This document shows, piece after piece, positions 7,473 through 12,383 of a DNA stretch of 12,383 nucleotides (position 1 is the first letter of the stretch; every line of letters starts with the position of its first letter). Below the pieces are notes generated by a model. The model had not been told where the DNA came from. It saw only the letters and a program-made list of their open reading frames with translations, and ran no database searches. Position numbers and translations under genes: made by a program. Where the stretch lies: positions 1 through 12,383 of the forward strand of contig CAKRYI010000036.1 in assembly GCA_934426825.1 (NCBI GenBank), read 5' to 3'. Origin of the DNA: an uncultured Acetatifactor sp. (lineage in GTDB: Bacteria; Bacillota; Clostridia; Lachnospirales; Lachnospiraceae).

Positions 7473-7752
7473 CTTATACCTACGCCCGTGTTACCACTTC
7501 TTTTCACCTCATTCTCGCAAATGAAGCCTCTTCGGGTCAATAACCCTATCCGCTATAACAGGCGGAACCTGTCGCAGCCTTACTCCCTTTGCCGGAAAGT
7601 TCGGTGCGCTGCTCGGAAGCCATGTTCCACTTCTCTCACTTCCTCCCTCTCAGCACCGGGCAATCGGATTCCTATGCCCATGGGACGTTCTCTGTAAAGT
7701 CAGGTCAAAGTGTACTCTCTTCGTCACTGCGTTTTCCTGTGAAAAACCGTCT
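7419..7752 (-). promoter_or_regulatory. T-box leader with methionine (ATG) specifier controlling metG
   Basis: The roughly 330-nt leader has the hallmarks of a tRNA-sensing T-box on the minus strand. Near the 5' end is the Stem I base motif GACGAAGAGAGTA. Further on, the specifier loop reads GAAC-ATG-GCTTCCGAGC; the ATG (7621-7623) is the Met codon, followed by the usual purine. A T-box bulge motif AAGTGGTAACACGG (about 7486-7499) supplies UGGU to pair with the ACCA end of tRNA-Met. Downstream are the alternative antiterminator and terminator helices. Uncharged tRNA-Met should stabilise the antiterminator and permit metG transcription. Specifier, discriminator match and downstream gene all agree. 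The leader is fairly long, and the pairing of the central stems was not modelled. Confidence 0.93.
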
Positions 7753-7758
7753 ATAGTT

Positions 7759-7787
7759 AGAGTAGCACAAGAAAAAATCCCTGTCAA
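7759..7787 (-). promoter_or_regulatory. Promoter of the metG T-box transcript
   Basis: On the minus strand, a perfect TTGACA (7782-7787) is followed after 17 nt by TACTCT (3/6, 7759-7764), preceded by TG one base away as in extended -10 promoters. Initiation near 7752 places the T-box Stem I close to the 5' end. The -35 starts only about 10 bp past the gtrA stop codon, leaving no room for a gtrA terminator. Confidence 0.75.
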
Positions 7788-7797
7788 CCGCTTCCGC

Positions 7798-8289
7798 TCA
7801 GTCCTTCCGCTTAAATACAAGATACTTTCCGAAAATATAGTTGAGAATTGTCACCAATACAGAAGAAATGACGATTTTTGCCACCCAGTAATTCACGGAG
7901 CTAATCATTTCCGGCGTGTAAGACCTTCCCAGCGAATCAAATACTTTTCTCCACAGTCCGTCCATGGGGAAAATGTTGACCGCAAGCCACATAATCACAA
8001 CGTCCAGAATCCATGTGGACACTCTGGAAAGGGCAAAGCCCGTAAACTCTTTCAAAATGCTTTCATTGACACTTTTGAAAACCCATTTCCGGTTTAGCGG
8101 GTAGGAAAAGCATACTCCCGCCACCCAGCCGATGGTGTTTATGATAAAATTCTGAATCTGGTTGGTGGAATCCAATACCAGCTTCGCCAGAAAACAGGCT
8201 GCCCACGATACGATGGTCGTGGCGATTCCCACCAGTATATAGGATATAATTTCTTTATGGTTTTCAATAATTTTCTTGATTTTTTCCAT
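7798..8289 (-). CDS. GtrA-family four-helix membrane protein
   Basis: A 163-residue membrane protein with four predicted helices (near 14-37, 46-66, 86-106 and 132-154), the usual size and topology of the GtrA family. Family-like sequence includes NRKWVF (66-71) after helix 2 and NYIFGKYLVFKRKD at the C-terminus (150-163). GtrA-like proteins are thought to help move polyprenyl-linked sugars across the membrane for surface polysaccharide or wall teichoic acid glycosylation. No glycosyltransferase is adjacent here, so the partner is unknown. The start at 8289 has a weak context: the nearest GGAG is 17 nt upstream. Because the preceding gene ends 24 nt earlier, translation may depend on coupling. 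An in-frame TAA (the stop of the upstream gene) blocks any longer form. Confidence 0.82.
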   Translation of the reverse strand: MEKIKKIIENHKEIISYILVGIATTIVSWAACFLAKLVLDSTNQIQNFIINTIGWVAGVCFSYPLNRKWVFKSVNESILKEFTGFALSRVSTWILDVVIMWLAVNIFPMDGLWRKVFDSLGRSYTPEMISSVNYWVAKIVISSVLVTILNYIFGKYLVFKRKD

Positions 8290-8313
8290 ATGCGTGTCGC
8301 GCTGTTCTCCAAC

Positions 8314-8970
8314 TTATTTTTTTGCGGATAATTTACTGTACTCGCCCTTCTTGTCGTAGGAGTCTAACAGGTAGCTGTCGTCCGTGAGAATACAGTCGAT
8401 TTCCAAATCATCCTGTCTGTAGCGGCTGTGCTTGCGCAAATCTTCCTTGGGGCGTTCCTGCTTGGTCTGCAGCGACTTCTGCCCTAAAAAGCGCTTTCCC
8501 ACATTTGCCGCCATGGATTTAATCTGCGCCCGGATTTTCTGCAAGGGAGTCTTCTTGGTCGTACTCGGCGCGGGAGTTGCTTCAAAGTACGGGTTATGGG
8601 GCAGTCCCTGCTGATTGGCGGCAGCTTCCGGATTTATCTCCTGCGTGGTTCCCACGCTGTTTTGCCCGTTGACCGGCACAGCCTGTGCCGCCTCTTCCCC
8701 GGCTTCTCCGCTCACGCTCTGGCTGCCGTTACTGTCACCCCATATTTTAAACAGCAGACGTTTTCCGCTGCCGAACAGCTTTTCCATCCACGCGGACAAG
8801 GAAAACGTCGCATCCGTCTCCTGCATCATACGTGCGGCATTCTCCGTGTCTTTTACCACAGCATTCTTCATGGCTCCGCCGCTTTTCACGCCTTCTGTCC
8901 CATGGTCATGTATGCAACCCGTCACCTGATGAACAGACGACTCATGATTTCCGTTAATTCCCTGAATCAT
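8314..8970 (-). CDS. Unrecognised soluble protein between SH3b and GtrA genes
   Basis: I do not recognise this 218-residue protein. It has no signal peptide or membrane helix. An amphipathic stretch with aromatic and basic residues, AWMEKLFGSGKRLLFKIWG (60-78), could touch membrane or form a helix. Residues about 80-135 are Gln/Asn/Ser/Ala/Pro-rich and probably disordered. A basic segment (138-180) is followed by a compact acidic and tyrosine-rich tail, DDLEIDCILTDDSYLLDSYD (187-206), and then KKGEYSKL. The tail looks the most structured and may be the conserved part. The N-terminal 33 residues (several His, one Cys, Gly-rich) look unlike a folded domain; M34 at 8871 is an alternative start, but its GGAG is too close. 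ATG 8970 has AGGG about 10 nt upstream, with an in-frame TAG just before. It is closely spaced with its neighbours. Confidence 0.7.
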   Translation of the reverse strand: MIQGINGNHESSVHQVTGCIHDHGTEGVKSGGAMKNAVVKDTENAARMMQETDATFSLSAWMEKLFGSGKRLLFKIWGDSNGSQSVSGEAGEEAAQAVPVNGQNSVGTTQEINPEAAANQQGLPHNPYFEATPAPSTTKKTPLQKIRAQIKSMAANVGKRFLGQKSLQTKQERPKEDLRKHSRYRQDDLEIDCILTDDSYLLDSYDKKGEYSKLSAKK

Positions 8971-9023
8971 CCCGTTTTCACCCTATCCCCCTCCGGCGCA
9001 CTGCCGGGCTACGTTTTCCGCTC

Positions 9024-10040
9024 CTACTCTGTTGCTTTGTTCTCTTCCGTCACGGTATAAACCATGCTGCTTACCACATACAATACCTGTCCGTTATATT
9101 CCACTCTCGACCAGCCGGAATCCGGGCTGTAACCGGTGCGGTGTACCGCCGTGCCGTTGCTCACCTGACAGCTCACCGTGGCATTTCCCTGGGAAGTGCT
9201 GGGTTCCACCCTCAGATTGACATATTCCTTGGGTGTCACATTGTCATCACAATCCGTAAAAAGAATCACCCTGCCGTCCTGTGTCGTCACCCGGTTGGGA
9301 TTGGACGGCGCCACAGGCGGTTTATAAGACAAATCCGTGGTAAGATACTGCGTCACCGCATACGCGGTCTGTCCGTTATATTCCACCCTCGACCAGCCTG
9401 TGCTGTCGTTCACACCGGTTCTGGTCAGGGATTCTCCGTTTTTAAGCTGACCGATAATATTCTCCGCATCCTGCGTGTTCGGCTCCGTCCGCAGATTGGT
9501 AACGTCCTTGGAGGTCACGGTATCGGAAACTTCCGTAAACTGCATGGAGGCGGCATTACCGGAAATCGGCTCCGCCGCTGCGTCCGGCTGCCGTTCACCG
9601 TTCTGAGACTCCTCTGCCGCTGCCTGCGAAGGCTCTCCGTCTGTCAGAGAAACATCTGCTCCTGCGTCCTGTGAGGGTTGAACGGATTCCTCAAATGCTC
9701 CTGTATCCTGCAAGGCTTGTGTGGGTTCCTCCGGCACGGATTCCATTGTTTCTTCCGACTGTACCTGTGTTCCCGCCTCTTCCGCATTGTCCTCAGAGCC
9801 GCTGCCCTTATGGGTGAGCGCCCACAACAGTACACAGACAATAACAGCAAGCACGATTAAGGCAGAAAAAACTACCACCATCAGTTTCGGATTGACGGAC
9901 GGCTCCTCGTCAAAATCGTCATCAAATTCATCGTCCGACCCGTCTCCAAAGTCCTCTTCGTCAAAGTCATCCTCTGCCGCTTTTGTTTTCTTTGCAAACC
10001 GCTCTTTGTCTTCTTTTTCAGAACCGGATATTTTTTTCAT
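9024..10040 (-). CDS. Membrane-anchored protein with two extracellular SH3b domains
   Basis: A 338-residue single-pass protein. The N-terminus (1-50) is cytoplasmic and very acidic (DDFDEEDFGDGSDDEFDDDF). One hydrophobic helix follows (about 53-75), then a long Glu/Gln/Ser/Pro/Ala-rich linker (76-165) suited to spanning the wall. Two bacterial SH3-like repeats (about 171-233 and 262-330) share the pattern VNLR.EP/TNLRTEP then RTG then GWSRVEYNGQ. SH3b domains usually bind cell-wall peptides or anchor proteins to peptidoglycan. No enzyme domain is present, so it is probably a structural or sensory envelope protein rather than a hydrolase. AAGGAG lies 9 nt before the ATG. It sits 65 bp after the CLC gene and 53 bp before the unknown gene. 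A 30-bp DNA stretch is nearly identical in the two repeats. Confidence 0.87.
   Translation of the reverse strand: MKKISGSEKEDKERFAKKTKAAEDDFDEEDFGDGSDDEFDDDFDEEPSVNPKLMVVVFSALIVLAVIVCVLLWALTHKGSGSEDNAEEAGTQVQSEETMESVPEEPTQALQDTGAFEESVQPSQDAGADVSLTDGEPSQAAAEESQNGERQPDAAAEPISGNAASMQFTEVSDTVTSKDVTNLRTEPNTQDAENIIGQLKNGESLTRTGVNDSTGWSRVEYNGQTAYAVTQYLTTDLSYKPPVAPSNPNRVTTQDGRVILFTDCDDNVTPKEYVNLRVEPSTSQGNATVSCQVSNGTAVHRTGYSPDSGWSRVEYNGQVLYVVSSMVYTVTEENKATE
9087..9116 (-). repeat. Near-identical 30-bp segment, copy 1 (second SH3b repeat)
   Basis: This 30-bp segment matches 9369-9398 at 29 of 30 positions. It encodes the GWSRVEYNGQ core of the C-terminal SH3b repeat. The flanking DNA of the two SH3b repeats is much more diverged, so the match suggests local gene conversion, recent intragenic recombination or strong constraint. 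Confidence 0.85.
9369..9398 (-). repeat. Near-identical 30-bp segment, copy 2 (first SH3b repeat)
   Basis: Partner of the segment at 9087-9116 in direct orientation, 282 bp apart, with a single silent difference. It encodes the GWSRVEYNGQ core of the first SH3b repeat. Confidence 0.85.
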
Positions 10041-10060
10041 AATACACTGCTCCTTTTCAC

Positions 10061-10076
10061 CCGGCTTTCCCGCCGG
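10061..10076. other. Short GC hairpin in the CLC/SH3b gap
   Basis: In the 65-bp gap between the CLC and SH3b genes, CCGGC and GCCGG form a 5-bp stem with a 6-nt loop. No U-tract follows on either strand, so it is not a standard terminator. It might stabilise an mRNA end or partly attenuate, or it may be chance. Confidence 0.35.
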
Positions 10077-10105
10077 CTGCTTTTCTTATATGGATTTCGG
10101 CATTC

Positions 10106-11365
10106 CTACTGCTTTTCCTTATGGTCTGCCGCTCTATATTTGGAATATACGATTTTTTGCGTATGATAAAGGCTCTTATACCCCGACAGCATATAGCTGA
10201 CTGCCACGCCCACCAGAAAATAAGGAAGGGCGCCCATGCCGAACAACTCCAGACCGATTAGTAGGGAAGTCAGCGGGCTGTTGGTCACTCCGCAGAATAC
10301 CGCAATCATACCGACCGCCGCGCACAGGGACGGGGATAATCCGAGAAGTCCTCCCATCATGCAGCCGAATGTCGCGCCCACAAAGAAGGACGGCACGATT
10401 TCTCCACCCTTGTATCCGGCGCCCAGTGTCAGCGCCGTCAATATCATTTTCAGCAAAAACGCTTCCGGGCGTACCGTTCCCTCGGTCACGGCTCTTTCAA
10501 TCACATTCATACCGGTGCCCATGTAATCCGTGGTGCGCAGAATTGCCGTCAACACAATAATCACTACACCTGCTGCCGCAATGCGCAGATAAGGATTGGG
10601 CAGCCACTTTTTCCCTTTATCGGAGGCAAGATGCAGCAGTTCGCAGAATGCCACGCTGACCGCTGCACACAAAACAGCCAGTAACAGTATTTTTGTCCCT
10701 GTCAGCCATGTAAATTCCGGGATTTGTGCGATAATCATCGCCTCACTGCCCACACCGCACAGCTTTGCGACACCGGAAGCCGTCAGACTCGCCAGCACGC
10801 AGGACACAAGAGCCGGATAATACATTACTCCCACATCCACGACTTCCATGGAAAAGATAGCCGCCGCCATGGGGGTACCGAACAGCGCCGAGAAACACGC
10901 GCTCATGCCGCTCATAATCATGATGCGCACATCTGCCTTATTCATACGGAATACTTTGCCAAGCCAGTTGCCGATACTTCCGCCAAGCTGCAGGGCGGCG
11001 CCCTCTCTGCCCGCGGAACCGCCGAACAAATGGGTCAGCAGCGTGCTGGCAAAAATAAGCGGCGCCATGACAATGGACAACTGCTCCTCGGAGCGAACCG
11101 CCGCAAGGACGCTGTTGGTTCCCTTGTCATTGTCCCGGTGCGCCAGATGATAAATCAGTACAATCAAAAGACCTGCCACCGGCAAGCCTAAAATCAGTTT
11201 GGGATATTGGGTTCTGGTTGCCGTGACAAACTGCATGCCGTAGGAAAATGCGGTGCCCACCAGTCCTACCAGTACACCGACTCCGATTCCCGCAACCACC
11301 CATTTGATAAACGAAAAAACTCTATGCCTTAATACTCTCAACCATTGTATCTGTTCCTGTTTCAT
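10106..11365 (-). CDS. CLC-family anion channel/antiporter, possibly fluoride-type (CLC-F-like)
   Basis: A 419-residue polytopic membrane protein of the chloride channel (CLC) family, which moves halide or other anions, often in exchange for protons. Helix-start motifs are at the expected places but not canonical. GSGIP is replaced by GTNSV (82-86). GREGP is GREGA with gating glutamate E121. GxFxP is GGEIVP with E322 and P325. The glutamate in the KGGE-x-x-P motif and the ending SGYKSLYHTQKI recall CLC-F fluoride exporters as I remember them. However, the usual Met in the first motif is Thr here, and the Thr of GGEVTP is Val. There is no C-terminal CBS domain. Length is normal for short prokaryotic CLCs. 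ATG 11365 has only a weak Shine-Dalgarno (GGTAAG), and an in-frame TAA lies just upstream. No fluoride riboswitch is seen upstream. It likely leads the CLC/SH3b/unknown/gtrA unit. Confidence 0.9.
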   Translation of the reverse strand: MKQEQIQWLRVLRHRVFSFIKWVVAGIGVGVLVGLVGTAFSYGMQFVTATRTQYPKLILGLPVAGLLIVLIYHLAHRDNDKGTNSVLAAVRSEEQLSIVMAPLIFASTLLTHLFGGSAGREGAALQLGGSIGNWLGKVFRMNKADVRIMIMSGMSACFSALFGTPMAAAIFSMEVVDVGVMYYPALVSCVLASLTASGVAKLCGVGSEAMIIAQIPEFTWLTGTKILLLAVLCAAVSVAFCELLHLASDKGKKWLPNPYLRIAAAGVVIIVLTAILRTTDYMGTGMNVIERAVTEGTVRPEAFLLKMILTALTLGAGYKGGEIVPSFFVGATFGCMMGGLLGLSPSLCAAVGMIAVFCGVTNSPLTSLLIGLELFGMGALPYFLVGVAVSYMLSGYKSLYHTQKIVYSKYRAADHKEKQ

Positions 11366-11380
11366 TTCTTACCACATTTC

Positions 11381-11399
11381 TGCGCACATTCTTTGCGCA
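11381..11399. repeat. Hairpin C of the rpe/CLC intergenic array
   Basis: Two copies of the self-complementary hexamer TGCGCA (11381-11386 and 11394-11399), 7 nt apart, can form a small hairpin 16 nt before the CLC start codon. The loop of the neighbouring hairpin also contains TGCGC, so alternative pairings between the two are possible. Confidence 0.55.
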
Positions 11400-11402
11400 T
11401 AG

Positions 11403-11438
11403 CGAGTTTGTGTCAAGTGCGCGCAGACACAAATCTCG
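11403..11438. repeat. Hairpin B of the rpe/CLC intergenic array
   Basis: CGAGTTTGTGTC (11403-11414) pairs with GACACAAATCTCG (11426-11438) as a perfect 12-bp stem with one bulged base and an 11-nt loop containing GTGCGCGC. This is a strong structure for non-coding DNA on either strand. No U-tract follows, so it is unlikely to be a plain terminator. The nested layout suggests a structured leader or a small palindromic repeat element. Confidence 0.7.
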
Positions 11439-11439
11439 T

Positions 11440-11464
11440 GATTGAAAAATTTTATTTTTCAATC
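11440..11464. repeat. Hairpin A of the rpe/CLC intergenic array
   Basis: GATTGAAAAAT and ATTTTTCAATC form a perfect 11-bp AT-rich stem with a 3-nt loop, 1 nt from hairpin B. It lies about 94 bp after the rpe stop. The U-run is inside the stem rather than after it, so it could weaken or end rpe transcripts on either strand but is not a classical terminator. Confidence 0.7.
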
Positions 11465-11557
11465 TTTTATCCTCTACCTTGAAACCACACCTTACCTTTT
11501 CAAATGTCATACAAATGTTCCGGCAAAGGTTCTATTTGTAATCTTGTGATTCCCAAG

Positions 11558-12211
11558 CTATCTGTCTAATTTTTCCAAAAAGCTCTTTACATTGACACCA
11601 ATGTCATTTTTAAACACCGCAGAACCTGCCACAATAATGTTAGCGCCCGCATCCACAGCCGCCTCCACATTGTCCAGATTAATGCCGCCGTCCACCTCAA
11701 TGTCCACAGCAAGTCCTTTTTCCTCAATCATGCGGCGTATTACCGGAACCTTGTCCACACATTCGGGGATTAATTTCTGTCCGCCGAATCCCGGTTCCAC
11801 CGTCATAACAAGAACCATGTCCACCAGTGCAAGGTACGGTTCCACCGCCTCTGCGGGAGTTCCCGGTTTAATGGTGATTCCCACCTTTTTTCCAAAAGAA
11901 CGGATAGCCGCAATGGTCTCCTCTACCTGCCCGGTAGCTTCCAAATGAAAATTAATCAGGTCTGCACCGCTCTCGGCAAACTCACGGATATAGCGCTCCG
12001 GTTTTTCTATCATCAGATGCACGTCAAAAAATAAGTTTGTCTTTTTCCGTATGGATGCAACGACCGGCATACCGTAGGAAATGGACGGCACAAACAGTCC
12101 ATCCATCACATCAATATGTATCCAGCGAGCACCCGCTTTTTCCACTTCTTCGAGCTGTTCTCCCAGTTTCCAGAAATCAGCCGACAACATGGATGGTGAT
12201 AAAACATTCAT
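11558..12211 (-). CDS. rpe: Ribulose-phosphate 3-epimerase
   Basis: Interconverts D-ribulose 5-phosphate and D-xylulose 5-phosphate in the non-oxidative pentose phosphate pathway, in the cytoplasm. The 217-residue TIM barrel shows the metal and catalytic residues: H32 and D34 in IHIDVMDG, H65 in FDVHLMIEKPERYI, the flexible loop TVEPGFGGQ (137-145), D174 in IEVDGGIN, and the phosphate-binding GSAVF (196-200). I start it at 12211 because AGAGGG lies 7 nt upstream and the length then equals the family norm; the ATG at 12247 would add 12 atypical residues. In many Firmicutes rpe follows rsgA, but here its upstream side is an intergenic region with its own promoter and no rsgA. The next gene is a CLC transporter, 192 bp on. 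Confidence 0.97.
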   Translation of the reverse strand: MNVLSPSMLSADFWKLGEQLEEVEKAGARWIHIDVMDGLFVPSISYGMPVVASIRKKTNLFFDVHLMIEKPERYIREFAESGADLINFHLEATGQVEETIAAIRSFGKKVGITIKPGTPAEAVEPYLALVDMVLVMTVEPGFGGQKLIPECVDKVPVIRRMIEEKGLAVDIEVDGGINLDNVEAAVDAGANIIVAGSAVFKNDIGVNVKSFLEKLDR

Positions 12212-12249
12212 TTCTTTTCCCTCTTTCCACAATTCCAAATTTCGCAATC

Positions 12250-12278
12250 ATTGTATCAAATACGCAGATACTTCGCAA
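12250..12278 (-). promoter_or_regulatory. Promoter of rpe
   Basis: On the minus strand, TTGCGA (4/6, 12273-12278) and TACAAT (5/6, 12250-12255) are 17 nt apart, with a TG one base before the -10 (extended -10). Initiation near 12243 gives a short leader of about 30 nt to the ATG at 12211. This supports the shorter start, because the alternative ATG at 12247 would lie at or before the transcription start. Confidence 0.68.
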
Positions 12279-12311
12279 TATAAAAAGCGCCCGGACAAGT
12301 GGTTTCTGATA

Positions 12312-12333
12312 TGTACCCAAAATTCTGGACACA
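12312..12333. promoter_or_regulatory. Quasi-palindrome upstream of rpe, possible operator or element end
   Basis: A 22-bp stretch beginning TGTACCCAAAATT and ending TCTGGACACA is self-complementary at 8 of 11 position pairs. It starts with TGTACC and ends with ACA, lies 34 bp upstream of the rpe -35, and lies 23 bp before a possible plus-strand start codon. It may be an operator between divergent genes or the terminal repeat of an insertion sequence. The window ends too soon to tell. Confidence 0.3.
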
Positions 12334-12356
12334 TATTTATAAGTTAGGCGGACATT

Positions 12357-12383
12357 ATGGATGCTTCTCTGTATTTTACAGGA
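12357..12383 (+). CDS. Possible start of a plus-strand ORF cut by the right edge
   Basis: ATG at 12357 follows AGGCGG with 5-nt spacing and opens a frame of nine codons (MDASLYFTG) to the window end without a stop. Nine residues are too few to name a family. Orientation, strong ribosome binding site and short distance from the quasi-palindrome would suit a transposase gene near an insertion-sequence end, or an ordinary gene divergent from rpe. Either is a guess. Confidence 0.3.

Noticed and set aside
9141..9674. Plus-strand 177-codon open frame opposite the SH3b gene
   Set aside because: It is rich in His, Arg, Cys and Gly, as expected from the reverse complement of the SH3b gene's codons. 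No independent start signals are seen.
11322..11510. Minus-strand 62-codon open frame covering the CLC start and the hairpins
   Set aside because: It overlaps the CLC start and runs through the palindromic array. Composition looks non-protein-like and no ribosome binding site is evident.
11366..11557. Fluoride (crcB) riboswitch upstream of the CLC gene
   Set aside because: I looked for the conserved core wording and pseudoknot segments expected of the crcB motif and found none. The visible hairpins do not fit that architecture.

Overview
The window looks like chromosomal DNA of a Gram-positive, gut-type Clostridia, most likely Lachnospiraceae. The evidence is moderate GC, strong GGAGG-type ribosome binding sites, a T-box-controlled metG, a YesL (DUF624) membrane protein, a barley-ExoI-type GH3 lipoprotein and an SH3b membrane protein. 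This placement is inferred from gene content, not measured. Every convincing complete gene lies on the minus strand, so transcription runs from high to low coordinates. No rRNA, tRNA, CRISPR array or complete mobile element is visible.

Layout in transcription order (right to left): (a) 12212-12383 is the upstream region of rpe, with a good sigma-A-like promoter, a 22-bp quasi-palindrome and a possible plus-strand ORF start or mobile-element edge. (b) rpe (ribulose-phosphate 3-epimerase) is followed by about 190 bp carrying three consecutive hairpins. (c) Next come a CLC-family anion transporter with non-canonical selectivity motifs, a membrane-anchored double-SH3b protein, an unrecognised soluble protein and a GtrA-family membrane protein; they are closely spaced with no obvious terminator between them and may be one operon. 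(d) A strong promoter lies only about 10 bp after gtrA. It drives a long T-box leader with an ATG (Met) specifier and mutually exclusive antiterminator and terminator helices, ahead of metG. (e) A separate promoter drives an alpha/beta hydrolase (monoglyceride-lipase/lysophospholipase type), a GNAT acetyltransferase overlapping it by 4 nt, and a YesL-like membrane protein; the unit closes with a strong intrinsic terminator. (f) A GH3 beta-glucosidase lipoprotein appears to have its own promoter. (g) A 303-bp gap with a perfect 14-bp palindrome and a promoter containing an inverted repeat leads into the 5' part of an MsmK/UgpC-type sugar ABC transporter ATPase, which runs off the left edge.

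How the genes may work together: the left part fits glycan use, with a surface glucosidase and a sugar-importer ATPase that shows no permease genes upstream. The middle is housekeeping translation (metG) under methionyl-tRNA sensing. The CLC/SH3b/unknown/GtrA cluster looks like a cell-envelope module of unknown purpose. I saw no defence island, biosynthetic cluster or other clearly new multi-gene system. The best leads are the CLC cluster with its unknown protein, the hairpin array between rpe and the CLC gene, and the gtrA/T-box junction.
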